Below are positions 52,994 through 61,738 of a stretch of DNA of 64,000 bases, one piece after another; position 1 is the first letter of the stretch, and every line of letters starts with the position of its first letter. This DNA is from Candidatus Aquicultor sp. (GTDB lineage Bacteria; Actinomycetota; Aquicultoria; Aquicultorales; Aquicultoraceae), in the NCBI GenBank assembly GCA_036504445.1, contig DASXVE010000023.1, positions 1-64,000 of the forward strand. Direction: 5' to 3'. A program made the translations under genes and the position numbers. Under the pieces are notes generated by a model. The model saw nothing but the letters and a program-made list of their open reading frames with translations, searched no databases and had not been told where the DNA came from.

Positions 52994-54754
52994 ATGAAAC
53001 TTAAGTATGTTAATATTGCCAATTTTCGTTCTATCAAAGACATAAGATTTGAATTCCCTCAGTCTGGAATTTTAATTCTAGTAGGCGCAAACAATGCCGG
53101 TAAGTCAAACATTATTCGGGCCATTAACAATGTTCTTGGTAGCGATTGGTTTAGCAGTGAGAAGTTAGAAGACCATGATTTCTACAACCGGTGCAAAACA
53201 AATGAAATTAAAATTTCCCTAACTTTCGATACTGGGGCAGTAGCTGGCTTTAAATGGTGGACTAATCAGGGCGACTATAAGGGGTTCAAGAGGCTTGGTG
53301 TCGGTCAGGATACCTTTATGTCAAACGAGTTCAAAGAGAAATGTCCGTGTACTTATCTTGGTGCTGATAGATCTTTCGATAGACATACATCATTTTATGA
53401 TTGGACACTTATCGGGAAAATTAGAAAGGCTTTTCATAATCGTGCAGCTCCACTACAAAGCCAACTTCAAGAAAAATACAATGAGCTTGCTAGCGTCTTT
53501 GATCAAGTAGATGGGTTCACAGACTTTAAGGACGATTTTGCTAGGTATTTTCAGGAAATGCAGGCCGATACACCTGCTAGATTGTCCATAGATTTTAAGC
53601 CGTTCACTCCATCTAACTACTTTAAAACCATGCACATACTCGCTACGGACCCTAACCAAAGTGATGAGCCGCTAGATCTTTCCGAACTTGGTGAAGGAAG
53701 TAGAAATATGGTTCTTTTAGCCTTGTTGCGAAGTTATACGGTTAACTTCCGAAATACCCCTGATGAGATAAGCGGGATTCTTGCCTTAGAAGAGCCTGAA
53801 ATATATCTTCACCCGCAAGCCAGAAGACATCTCTATAAGATTCTTCGAGATATCGCTAATAATGGAATTCAAGTGATTATTTCAACGCATTCTAGCTCTT
53901 TCGTTGATACAGAATTTTTCGATTCAATTGGCCAAGTTATTAAAGTGCAAGACGATGAAGAGCCAAACAAGATGCATACGTCGCTCGTTCTGGTGTCCAA
54001 AAGCATGCTTGTTGCACAATGTCGCAATACTGGTGTTCCGGCTAATAAGGTTTGCGAAGCCAATATTACTGAATTTTATAAAACAACATCAAACCACCGT
54101 TTGAACGAGAGCTTCTTCGCAAAGTTTCTGATATTAGTTGAGGGTGAGACGGAAGAACTAACACTACCCGAACTTTTAGTCGCTGAGTGTATTGACTGTG
54201 ATTTGCAAGGAATATCCATCATTGCAGTGAAGGGCAAAAATCAAATTCCCAAATATTGGCGATTGTTTAGTCAGTACAAGACCCCTATCATGGTCGTATT
54301 TGATAACGATGATGATGGTACCGATGCAAATGGCCAAATGAGGGCTAAGAGAAAATCAAATCTTAATCTGCAGAGTTGCTTTGGCCTAGAACTCGATGAA
54401 ATAATTGAGAATATCGATATATACAAAACAATTAGCTGCAGATCCGAGCCAAATACACCCCTACTAATTCTAGAGAATGATTTTGAAACCGCATTGCGCA
54501 AGGATTTTACCCGCACATTTCCTGGTGAAACCGCATTGCTAGATGATTGGGAGGCTCAAGCTAAGGATTTAATTAAGCCGGTTGGCAATCAGAACAAAGG
54601 TCAGATAGCACGTTTTATTGCACGTAAAATGCATGAGACACATCCTGCATATTGCCCTAGTTTCGTTCGCGAAATAGCAAGCATTGTAAAAACACAACTG
54701 TTTATGGACACTGAAACAGAGAGTGAACCGGATATTGAAGAAGTGCCATTCTAG
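52994..54754 (+). CDS. OLD-family ATPase/TOPRIM nuclease
   Basis: 586 residues. N-terminal ABC-type ATPase with Walker A VGANNAGKSNIIRA, signature-like LSELGEGSRNMVLLALL, Walker B GILALEEPEIYLHPQA and ISTHSSSFVD. The C-terminal TOPRIM domain starts FLILVEGETEELTLPELL, with VVFDNDDDGTD as the acidic cluster. OLD enzymes are DNA nucleases, many acting in phage defence. No Shine-Dalgarno sequence precedes ATG 52994; a TATAAA sits directly upstream. It is AT-richer than the chromosomal genes and is paired with the next gene in one repeat-bounded module. Confidence 0.9.
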   Translation: MKLKYVNIANFRSIKDIRFEFPQSGILILVGANNAGKSNIIRAINNVLGSDWFSSEKLEDHDFYNRCKTNEIKISLTFDTGAVAGFKWWTNQGDYKGFKRLGVGQDTFMSNEFKEKCPCTYLGADRSFDRHTSFYDWTLIGKIRKAFHNRAAPLQSQLQEKYNELASVFDQVDGFTDFKDDFARYFQEMQADTPARLSIDFKPFTPSNYFKTMHILATDPNQSDEPLDLSELGEGSRNMVLLALLRSYTVNFRNTPDEISGILALEEPEIYLHPQARRHLYKILRDIANNGIQVIISTHSSSFVDTEFFDSIGQVIKVQDDEEPNKMHTSLVLVSKSMLVAQCRNTGVPANKVCEANITEFYKTTSNHRLNESFFAKFLILVEGETEELTLPELLVAECIDCDLQGISIIAVKGKNQIPKYWRLFSQYKTPIMVVFDNDDDGTDANGQMRAKRKSNLNLQSCFGLELDEIIENIDIYKTISCRSEPNTPLLILENDFETALRKDFTRTFPGETALLDDWEAQAKDLIKPVGNQNKGQIARFIARKMHETHPAYCPSFVREIASIVKTQLFMDTETESEPDIEEVPF

Positions 54755-54826
54755 CTTCCGGAAAAAGAAACCAGAAATTCATATGTAAAATAACATTTAT
54801 GGAATTAACGATATTTGGAGGTTTAA

Positions 54827-55234
54827 ATGCAAGTGTCAGCTATCATAGTAGATCCAAGAGAAGAATTCTTCCTCGATGTCATCGATTTTTATCATCAGGG
54901 AGTGGAAGCCGAAAAACAATTTGAAATAACTGAGGAGCAAGGTAGCTCGGCTGGTCCTCAAGTTTTAGAAATCTATAGATACGCTAGGGCTGCAATAATC
55001 TTAATGGCATGCTCAATTGAATCCCATGTAAATGTGCTGTTGAGAATTGTAAAAGGTTATGATTTAACACAAAAACCCTATAAGCGCATGAGTATTTTCG
55101 ACAAGCTAAAAGAGCTTGGATTCAATGAGAAAGACCCATTATTTAATAGCTTTGAGGAGCTTAATGATGCGAGGAATAATATTGTCCACGAAAAAGGCGA
55201 GATGGATTATTCCAAGTATAATCCAGTCAAATAG
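54827..55234 (+). CDS. HEPN-like helical protein, OLD partner
   Basis: 135 residues, all helical. RYARAAIILMACSIESHVN resembles the first HEPN helices, and NDARNNIVHEKG contains R-N-x3-H spacing (R-x4-H) typical of HEPN ribonuclease active sites. GGAGG precedes ATG 54827, 72 bases after the OLD gene. I infer a two-gene unit, possibly defensive, but the HEPN assignment rests on motif and predicted helices only. A 39-codon open frame at 55237-55356 follows and may be a C-terminal remnant. Confidence 0.6.
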   Translation: MQVSAIIVDPREEFFLDVIDFYHQGVEAEKQFEITEEQGSSAGPQVLEIYRYARAAIILMACSIESHVNVLLRIVKGYDLTQKPYKRMSIFDKLKELGFNEKDPLFNSFEELNDARNNIVHEKGEMDYSKYNPVK

Positions 55235-55384
55235 ATATGGATGAACTTAACGAATATCTAAAATATTCCTGTAAACACTACCGGAAAATCGAATTTGAAC
55301 AAAAAATCGAAGGGTCTGCAATATCTGCCTCTAGTGTTATAGGCATAAAGAATTAGATTCGAGGCTTTAGGCACTAGCATACAT

Positions 55385-55582
55385 GCACAATTGCTCCAAA
55401 AGTTCGAAGATTGCCCGATCCGGGGAGCCAATTGGATTCAAACTGGAAATATAAGCTCTGTAGAGCCGAAATAACGGTTTGAATAATTTGATAACCCCGG
55501 GTTGGACGTTATTCAAACCACAATATAATGGCTTTGACGGGCCATTTTTCTATTTTTGGAAAAGTTCGAATCCGCCCCTGGT
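55385..55582 (+). repeat. accessory-region repeat copy 4 (long form)
   Basis: Left core 55385-55430 ends CCGATCCGGGGAGCCA. Inside, GGTTTGAATAA and TTATTCAAACC (about 55480-55518) are perfect inverted repeats, AATGGC/GCCATT (55528-55546) forms a terminator-like hairpin, and the right core AAGTTCGAATCCGCCCCTGG begins near 55562. It has the same layout as copies 1 and 5 but a diverged middle. Confidence 0.78.
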
Positions 55583-55665
55583 TTTACATTTAAGTTATCA
55601 AAAATGTTCTTGACTATTATTTGTTAATAATATTTAATAATAATTAATAATAACAGGAGGTGATT

Positions 55666-55914
55666 ATGTTGGGAAAATACAAAGTCATAACCGTGTCCAT
55701 GCCGGAAGAGATTTACGAGCAGGCCGAGGAAGTTGCCAAAGAAGAAGGCAGAACTAGAAGTGAGCTCTTTAGAGAAGCCTTAAGACAATATGTTGACACC
55801 AGAACGTGGCGCAAGCTACAGCGGGAAACCGCGGAGCGGGCCAGAAGCTTAGGCGTTACTTCAGACGAAGACGTTGAGCGCATCATTGGGGAACTCCGCG
55901 AGCAGACCTCATGA
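55666..55914 (+). CDS. RHH antitoxin
   Basis: 82 residues: ribbon VITVSMPEEIYEQAEEVAKE and helices GRTRSELFREALRQYV, a CopG/ParD-like DNA-binding fold, then a toxin-binding tail. ATG 55666 follows AGGAGGTG. Upstream TTAATAATAATTAATAATAA-type repeats (55622-55652) are the likely autoregulatory operator. Overlaps the PIN toxin gene by 4 bases. Confidence 0.9.
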   Translation: MLGKYKVITVSMPEEIYEQAEEVAKEEGRTRSELFREALRQYVDTRTWRKLQRETAERARSLGVTSDEDVERIIGELREQTS

Positions 55915-56336
55915 GACTCTTAAGACCAAAAGTAGTCTTAGATACCAATGTCCTTATCTCGGCGCTGGCACTGATTAGCGAATCCTCTGATCAAGTTATC
56001 GAACTTGCCAGGAGAGGTGAGATTGAGCTTTGTACCTCTAAGCCCATCCTTGCCGAATTCAAGCGCGTTCTCATGCTGAAATTTCGCTATAGCGAAGCTG
56101 AGGCTGATGAACGGTTAGTACTTATTCTTAAAATCGCAACCCTCGTCGATCCAAAAGTTAAGCTCTCTGAGGTTAAAGATGATGAATCCGATAACCGAAT
56201 CCTCGAATGTGCTTTTGACGCAAAGGCGCAGTTTATTGTTTCAGGAGATAAGCACTTAAAGAACCTGAAAGAGTTTAAAAGTATCAAAATCCTACCGCCC
56301 TCAGAATTCATCCGTGATTATTTTAGCGATAGATAA
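55911..56336 (+). CDS. PIN-domain toxin
   Basis: 141 residues of the putative-toxin PIN family: VVLDTNVLISALAL (first Asp), SKPILAEFKRVL, and the acidic DDESDNRILECAFDA with FIVSGDKHLKNL. These residues build the metal-dependent ribonuclease site. ATGA overlap with the antitoxin gene shows coupled translation. Together they form one module between repeat copies 4 and 5. Confidence 0.92.
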   Translation: MRLLRPKVVLDTNVLISALALISESSDQVIELARRGEIELCTSKPILAEFKRVLMLKFRYSEAEADERLVLILKIATLVDPKVKLSEVKDDESDNRILECAFDAKAQFIVSGDKHLKNLKEFKSIKILPPSEFIRDYFSDR

Positions 56337-56495
56337 TAGCGCATGGTGTTACCAATTTTTCGTACCTTTCGGTACAATATTTAGGTATCTTCTCGACATA
56401 TCATATTTTATGTGTAAATGCGCATTAATTGTGATAGGCAGCCCCATCTTTGGCTAGGCAATCAAACTGGCAATCTCTGCCAGATTATTGAATAA

Positions 56496-56661
56496 GTGCG
56501 AATCCGGGGAGCCAATATGGTAGATTATAGCATTTAGGGCTCTGTAGAGCTAAAATATCGGTTCGAAATTTTGCTATGATTTGGACCAAAAACTACATAG
56601 ATTATGAAAAATGGCTTTGAACAGCCATTTTTTGGTTCGAAGATTGTCCGGCCGGGGGTCT
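56496..56661 (+). repeat. accessory-region repeat copy 5 (long form)
   Basis: GTGCGAATCCGGGGAGCCA at the left, GGCTCTGTAGAGCTAAAATA in the middle, AATGGCT/AGCCATT hairpin with T6 (about 56610-56633), and right core GGTTCGAAGATTGTCCGGCC (56634-56653). Nearly collinear with copy 1, 7.5 kb away, in direct orientation; the two could recombine to excise modules 1-4. Confidence 0.8.
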
Positions 56662-56773
56662 GAAAATCATTGAAAAAGTTGCCATTTATCCTATAGTAAG
56701 AACAAGTAGCCGTTGGATCATGTTCTACCTGTATGTTGCTAGGTCAAGTTAAGTAATAAAACGGAGAAATATA

Positions 56774-56944
56774 ATGGCGAGAATTTTAATTGTACTCGCA
56801 GTAGTAATGCTCGTATCCACATTAATTTGTGGACTTTGGATAAAGTTTTCCGGAAAAGCAGATGCAAGCAGTGTCAACTTCCATATGTGGCCGGCTATTG
56901 CAACAACCATTGTTGTTTTAATTGCACTGTTCATAAAGAGGTAA
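56774..56944 (+). CDS. small two-helix membrane protein
   Basis: 56 residues: helix 1 ILIVLAVVMLVSTLICGLWI and helix 2 PAIATTIVVLIALFI with a polar loop. CGGAGAA lies 7 bases before ATG 56774 and the next gene starts 1 base after its stop. Function unknown. Confidence 0.6.
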   Translation: MARILIVLAVVMLVSTLICGLWIKFSGKADASSVNFHMWPAIATTIVVLIALFIKR

Positions 56945-56945
56945 T

Positions 56946-58004
56946 ATGAAAGCACTTGTCGTTTTTGATTCAAATTATGGTAATACTCAGAAGATTGCAG
57001 AGGCTATCGCAAAGGAACTTGGTGCAAAAGCAGCAACTTTTGATACAAGAGTAAAACTATTTGTTCAGGGAGATGCTATGACCAAAATAGCTAGCGAACT
57101 TAAAAGGGCTGGAGCAACGATGACAGACATCCTCTCGATTTACAAAAATTCCGAAGGAAAATCAAGATGTATGGCCTTGTATGAAAAAGCATTGGAACGC
57201 TGGCCTGTATCATACGAGCAACTTGATTTGCCGACACGGTTTGGAACCACACACATCATTGTCAGTGGGCAGAAAAATGCACCGCCGCTGATTCTCCTAC
57301 ATGGTCAGTGGGCGAGCGCCATGATGTGGTCTTCTGCTATTGGTGAGCTTAGTAAAAGCCACTTGGTATATGCACTTGACCAAATTGATGATGTTGGCAG
57401 GAGCAACCCAACCCACCCTCCTAACAGTCGATCTGATTACGCTGAGTGGCTATTAGATTTGTTTGATCAACTTAAGATTCGACAGGCCGATGTCGCCGGG
57501 TTGTCTTACGGTGGTTTCCTGGCTGTGAATTTCGCTTTAAACTCTCCCGACCGGGTGAAGCAGCTCATCCTGCTCTGTCCTGGGGTGCCATCCTTTGGGC
57601 CCCCTACCCTAAAGTGGGCGCTTCATGGCATACCGATGATATATTTCCCGTCTCGACTTACTGCTAAGTGGCTTGTTCGGGGGATGACTGCTAAGGGGCA
57701 TTGTTCCAAAGAGCCCGAAGCGGAGAGGATAATGGCTGGCGCAATGTGTCTGCGGTCCAGGATTCCTTTTCGGCCCATGTTTAGCGATGATGAATTCGCA
57801 AACCTCAAAATGCCCGTGCTCTTGCTTGTTGGCGAAGGAGAAGCCATGTATAACGCACAGTCTGCAGTAGATAGAGCGCTACAACTCATTCCTCATATCG
57901 AGGCCGAAATTATCCCAGACGCCGGACATATGCTGATATCAGACCAGCCCGAGATCGTAATTAACCGCATTGCTCAGTTTCTTCGCAACAACCGTATCAA
58001 GTGA
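56946..58004 (+). CDS. truncated flavodoxin fused to alpha/beta hydrolase
   Basis: 352 residues. Residues 1-32 (KALVVFDSNYGNTQKIAEAI) are a flavodoxin FMN phosphate-binding start. Residues 33-58 (DTRVKLFVQGDAMTKIASEL) are its C-terminal end, with the middle about 90 residues missing. From about residue 62 a complete alpha/beta hydrolase follows: RFGTTHIIVSG, LILLHGQWASAMMW oxyanion region, GLSYGGFLAV nucleophile elbow and PDAGHMLISDQP with the catalytic His. The FMN site cannot be complete, so only the hydrolase should be active. Likely a deletion and in-frame fusion. ATG 56946 is preceded by AGAGGT. Confidence 0.82.
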   Translation: MKALVVFDSNYGNTQKIAEAIAKELGAKAATFDTRVKLFVQGDAMTKIASELKRAGATMTDILSIYKNSEGKSRCMALYEKALERWPVSYEQLDLPTRFGTTHIIVSGQKNAPPLILLHGQWASAMMWSSAIGELSKSHLVYALDQIDDVGRSNPTHPPNSRSDYAEWLLDLFDQLKIRQADVAGLSYGGFLAVNFALNSPDRVKQLILLCPGVPSFGPPTLKWALHGIPMIYFPSRLTAKWLVRGMTAKGHCSKEPEAERIMAGAMCLRSRIPFRPMFSDDEFANLKMPVLLLVGEGEAMYNAQSAVDRALQLIPHIEAEIIPDAGHMLISDQPEIVINRIAQFLRNNRIK

Positions 58005-58084
58005 TTAGGCATAGCAAGCCTTTCCCATATGAAAAAATGGTGCAGCGTCAAATTTGAAAAATAATTAAATTATAGGAGGATCAA

Positions 58085-58492
58085 GTGCCTGCAATAAATC
58101 GTATATTGAATCTAAAATGGGCAAAAAGAGGAGTACTCGGATCTGTTATCACAATTTTAATTCTAACCGTATTAGAGTTTCCGCCGCCAATTGGCTTTGA
58201 AACCAGGCCTCAAAACAATGTCTCGATGATTTGGCTGGTGCTTTTTCTCGCCATTCTAGTTACAGAAATCGCAACTATTCCCCTGATTTTCAAGCGGCCA
58301 AAGCTCGGAGCAAATTTTGCCATTGTCGCCGGCGTTCTTAATATTTTCCAAATTTTCGCCGACCAATTACATTTAATGCAACCCGAGGTCGCACCTTTTG
58401 GCTACACTTTGCTTGAACTTTCGGTCGGTTTAGTTGCTTTAGCTCTTATATATTTTGCTTGGAACGCAAAACAAGAAAAGACAAATCAATGA
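58085..58492 (+). CDS. four-helix membrane protein of unknown function
   Basis: 135 residues with four hydrophobic segments (about 15-33, 48-68, 78-95, 105-125) and no catalytic motif. TAGGAGGA precedes GTG 58085. Its stop overlaps the next start (ATGA), so the two membrane proteins are co-translated. It resembles short DUF6326-like proteins, but I am unsure. Confidence 0.6.
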   Translation: MPAINRILNLKWAKRGVLGSVITILILTVLEFPPPIGFETRPQNNVSMIWLVLFLAILVTEIATIPLIFKRPKLGANFAIVAGVLNIFQIFADQLHLMQPEVAPFGYTLLELSVGLVALALIYFAWNAKQEKTNQ

Positions 58493-59112
58493 GCTTAAAC
58501 CTGAAAAAATTACCGATGACCCCTTTATCGGGGGCTTTAGCTATAATTTTTTATCTGGGGTTGGCTGTAATATCCTACTCTTTTTATCCGTTGTCTTTTG
58601 GCCCAAAGGGGAATTGGCTAAGCGATCTGGGAAACAATAACTTAAACCCCGATGGGGCAATTTACTACCGCCTGTCGGGAATTTTGGGCGGACTTATTTT
58701 AATGCTCTTTTTTATAGGGCTAAAGGATTGGTATAAAGGCCAAAAGGGCAAGCAAAAATTATTTATGAGTATTGCCCAAATATTCGGAGTTTCAACCTCT
58801 TTCGCTTTTATCATGACCGGATACTTCTCAGAGGACAAACTCGCTCCTCACTCGTTTTGGTCAATAACCAATTATATCTTTTTTGGCACTGCCGTGTTTT
58901 TCGTGGGCTTTGCCTTGTTATATGAAAAAGAGATATCAAAGCTTTTCAGCGGTTTCTGTTTTATGGTGGCGATTGTTGATATTGTTTCCGGGTTCTTTGG
59001 TAACACGTACTGGCTTGAATGGCTGGTGGTATCGATGCTGCTATTGTTTATTGCGTCGGTGTCTTACATAACAAACAAGCACCTAAACAAGACAAAAGGG
59101 GATGAAGAATAG
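58489..59112 (+). CDS. DUF998-family membrane protein
   Basis: 207 residues, six hydrophobic helices, with the DUF998 pattern YPLSFGPKGNWLSDLGNNNL in the first loop and FIMTGYFSEDK later. ATG 58489 overlaps the previous stop by 4 bases; a longer TTG start at 58459 is less likely. No function is known for the family. Last gene of the fifth module. Confidence 0.75.
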   Translation: MSLNLKKLPMTPLSGALAIIFYLGLAVISYSFYPLSFGPKGNWLSDLGNNNLNPDGAIYYRLSGILGGLILMLFFIGLKDWYKGQKGKQKLFMSIAQIFGVSTSFAFIMTGYFSEDKLAPHSFWSITNYIFFGTAVFFVGFALLYEKEISKLFSGFCFMVAIVDIVSGFFGNTYWLEWLVVSMLLLFIASVSYITNKHLNKTKGDEE

Positions 59113-59177
59113 AGCAATTGGAGTGCCCTCTCTGGCAAGTGGGCGAAAGCCTCTTAAGCCTAAACAGATACGCATAA

Positions 59178-59217
59178 GCACAACTGCTCCAATAGTTCTA
59201 AGATTGCCCGATCCGGG
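59178..59217 (+). repeat. accessory-region repeat copy 6 (short, diverged)
   Basis: GCACAACTGCTCCAATAGTT then CTAAGATTGCCCGATCCGGG. Two substitutions from copy 2 in the left part, and the AGCCA end is lost. It closes the accessory zone on the right. Confidence 0.75.
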
Positions 59218-59252
59218 TATGCATTTTTCAGGGGCATAATAACACAGGAGAG

Positions 59253-59276
59253 AACCGCTTTGTAGGGCGGTTTTTC
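59253..59276 (+). terminator. short terminator-like hairpin
   Basis: AACCGC pairs with GCGGTT across TTTGTAGG, followed by TTTC. Confidence 0.6.
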
Positions 59277-59309
59277 TTATTTCAGATAAGAATTCTTCTC
59301 TAAAGCCTG

Positions 59310-59340
59310 TTGACATTTACGTAACGTAAAGGTATATGCT
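59310..59340 (+). promoter_or_regulatory. MerR-type promoter with 19-bp spacer and operator dyad
   Basis: TTGACA 59310-59315 and TATGCT 59335-59340 are separated by 19 bases, longer than normal, as at MerR-controlled promoters. TTTACG-TAA-CGTAAA (59316-59330) lies in the spacer and is the expected operator. This implies autoregulation of the gene below. Confidence 0.82.
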
Positions 59341-59362
59341 TTTTGTGTCAGGAGGTGAGAAC

Positions 59363-60127
59363 ATGGAATACACAGTGCATAAACTAGGGCGAATAGCAGG
59401 TATTAGCACTAGGACGCTGCGCTATTATGATGAAATCGGACTACTTAAGCCGGCAAGAATTAATTCATCAGGATATCGCATTTATGGTCGAGCTGAGATA
59501 AATAGACTGCAGCAGATACTTTTTTACAGAGAGCTTGGTGTGAGTTTGGAAGGTATCGGAGACATCATATCTGCGCCGTCTTTTAATGGCGAAAGCGCAC
59601 TGCGCGAACACCGCGAAAAACTTCTTGAAAAGCGAGAACAATTAGACACCTTGATAGCTAATGTCGATAAAACGTTGGCCCTGACGGAAGGGAGGATCAC
59701 AATGAGTGACAAGGAAAAGTTTGAAGGCTTTAAACAAAAAATGATTGATGACAATGAGAAAAAATACGGCAAAGAGGCTCGAGCAAAATACGGAGACGAG
59801 CAAGTCGACAAATCGAATAAGAAGCTCAAAGGCATGACCGAGGAGCAACATGCTGAAGTTGAAAAATTGTCTGTTGATGTCATGACTACGCTTGCTGAAG
59901 CGTTTGCAACCGGTGACCCTGCGGGTGAGCTGGCCCAAAAAGCCGCAGATTTGCATCGCCAATGGTTAAGCAATTATTGGGATGGATACACCAAAGAAGC
60001 GCATGCGGGGCTTGCTCAGATGTATGTCGATGATGCAAGATTTACGGCATATTATGATGAGAAGCAACCCGGAACAGCAGAGTTCTTTAGAGACGCTATT
60101 CTTATTTACACCGGAATGAAGAAATAA
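59363..60127 (+). CDS. MerR-family regulator with TipAS-like domain
   Basis: 254 residues from ATG 59363 (AGGAGGTGAG upstream). Winged-helix MerR domain (HKLGRIAGISTRTLRYYDEI, SGYRIYGRAEINRLQQILFY), dimerising coiled coil (about 80-110), then a TipAS-type antibiotic-recognition domain (AKYGDEQVDKSNKKLKGMTE ... RQWLSNYWDGYTKEAHAGLA, FTAYYDEKQPGTAEFF). An internal ATG at 59702 could yield the TipAS domain alone, as in Streptomyces tipA. TipA regulators respond to thiopeptides by covalent capture. Confidence 0.92.
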   Translation: MEYTVHKLGRIAGISTRTLRYYDEIGLLKPARINSSGYRIYGRAEINRLQQILFYRELGVSLEGIGDIISAPSFNGESALREHREKLLEKREQLDTLIANVDKTLALTEGRITMSDKEKFEGFKQKMIDDNEKKYGKEARAKYGDEQVDKSNKKLKGMTEEQHAEVEKLSVDVMTTLAEAFATGDPAGELAQKAADLHRQWLSNYWDGYTKEAHAGLAQMYVDDARFTAYYDEKQPGTAEFFRDAILIYTGMKK

Positions 60128-60164
60128 GAACGAATACATTTTTAGAACGCATATAAATACCAGA

Positions 60165-60190
60165 GATAACCGCTCGGTGAAGCGGTTATC
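60165..60190 (+). terminator. hairpin terminator behind the MerR gene
   Basis: GATAACCGCT pairs perfectly with AGCGGTTATC around CGGTGA, followed by TTATATGTTTTT. The rest of the 320-base gap before the protease gene shows nothing distinct. Confidence 0.75.
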
Positions 60191-60448
60191 TTATATGTTT
60201 TTATGCAATGCGTACCCGAAAAAACTGCCACGATCTATTAATCCATATTAATTAAGCCTTAAAAAGTTGTTCATTTAAGCCGTTGCTGCTCTGTGTCCTT
60301 GGCAAGTATGTAAGATGGCTTTTTTAGCGTTGCGTTGGCCGTCATAATGGGTATTTCTACATTAGATGAGCACGGCGGAAGAGACGCCAAAGCGTAGATC
60401 GGAGAAACCACGCATTATTGATGATTAATAGACGTGAAAGGATCTGGC

Positions 60449-61660
60449 ATGGAAGAGAGAAGCGATCGCACCGAGAAGGGCTGGGTGCCCCACGAGGTGA
60501 ATCCTCCAAGTAAACGAACCGGGGGCGTGTCCATGGCATTCGTGGTTGCCGCCATGTTGTTGAGCGCGATCATTGGGGGTTTTGTTATTGCCTATGCACT
60601 TCCCTATATGTATGGCAGCACGCCTGGTACTGTATTTGGCGCCCAACCGGTGCAGCAAACCGGCAGTTCGGGGAGTACGCCAAAAGCAGCCGTCGATACG
60701 AGCGGGCTGGTAACGCCGGCCATGACGGCGGCAAGAAACCTTATGCCGTCGGTAATCAATGTGGGCGTTATTGCGAACTCTCAGAGCGCATCACAATCTG
60801 GCTCTGCACGTGCGGAAGGATCGGGCGTTATCTATACGGCTGATGGCTATATTATCACCAGCAACCATGTTGTGGAGGGGGCTCAGGCCATCACCGTCAA
60901 TATCGGAGCAGACGAAGAGAGGGCCAGGCTGGTTGCAGTGGACCCAGAGACGGATATCGCGGTCATCAAAGTTAACAGAACCGGCTTACAAGCCGCAGAG
61001 CTCGGCTCAACAACAAACTTGGCAATCGGCGCACCGGCAGTTGCCATCGGTAGTCCATTCGGCTTCCAACATACCGTCACCTCCGGCATCATAAGCGGAC
61101 TCAACCGTAACTTTACGGTGCCGGCAGACCAGCCCGGTGGGACCAGTACAACATATACCGACCTGATTCAAACCGATGCTCCGATAAACCCCGGCAATAG
61201 CGGTGGCGCTTTGAGCGATGCAACCGGGAAAGTTATCGGCATTAACACGCTCATAATATCCTCTACCGGGGCAAACGACGGCATCGGCTTCGCCATTCCT
61301 ATAGAGACCGCAAAAAGCGTTGCCGGCCAGCTCATCCAAAACGGTAAAGCAAGCCATCCGTACATTGGCATACTCGGTGGCGATGTTAATGATCTCGCGC
61401 AAGGGGAAATCGAGAATAATCCGGATATCGATGAAGGCGTATTAATTGTGCAAGTTACCCCCGGCGATCCGGCGGCGCAGGCGGGGTTAAAGAAAGGGGA
61501 TATTATCATCGCTATTAACGGTAAGAAGGTTACGGGAATGGCCGACCTTGTTGCTGCAATGAGAGCCAGCAAAGTTGGGGGCACAGTCGATGTTACGTTC
61601 CTTAGAAACGGCAAGAAAGACAATGTCTCGCTAACACTGGCCGAGAACCCGAAAGGGTAA
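60449..61660 (+). CDS. HtrA/DegP-type serine protease
   Basis: 403 residues: short cytoplasmic head, one transmembrane helix (about 28-50), trypsin-like domain with His (IITSNHVVEGAQAI), Asp (DPETDIAVIKV) and Ser (INPGNSGGALSDATG), then one PDZ domain (VTPGDPAAQAGLKKGDIIIA). It should degrade or refold damaged exported proteins outside the membrane. ATG 60449 has AAAGGA at 60437-60442; GTG 60434 adds five residues without a site. Confidence 0.95.
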   Translation: MEERSDRTEKGWVPHEVNPPSKRTGGVSMAFVVAAMLLSAIIGGFVIAYALPYMYGSTPGTVFGAQPVQQTGSSGSTPKAAVDTSGLVTPAMTAARNLMPSVINVGVIANSQSASQSGSARAEGSGVIYTADGYIITSNHVVEGAQAITVNIGADEERARLVAVDPETDIAVIKVNRTGLQAAELGSTTNLAIGAPAVAIGSPFGFQHTVTSGIISGLNRNFTVPADQPGGTSTTYTDLIQTDAPINPGNSGGALSDATGKVIGINTLIISSTGANDGIGFAIPIETAKSVAGQLIQNGKASHPYIGILGGDVNDLAQGEIENNPDIDEGVLIVQVTPGDPAAQAGLKKGDIIIAINGKKVTGMADLVAAMRASKVGGTVDVTFLRNGKKDNVSLTLAENPKG

Positions 61661-61738
61661 ACACCGCTCTAATTCATTCGAGCTAGCTAGAGTAAGGCTG
61701 CAGTTGGTCTGCATCCGGAGCTGAAAGAAGAGGTTGAA

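Noticed and set aside
48989-59217. CRISPR array
   Set aside because: Repeats are few, imperfect and separated by 0.9-2.5 kb of genes, with no spacers or cas genes.
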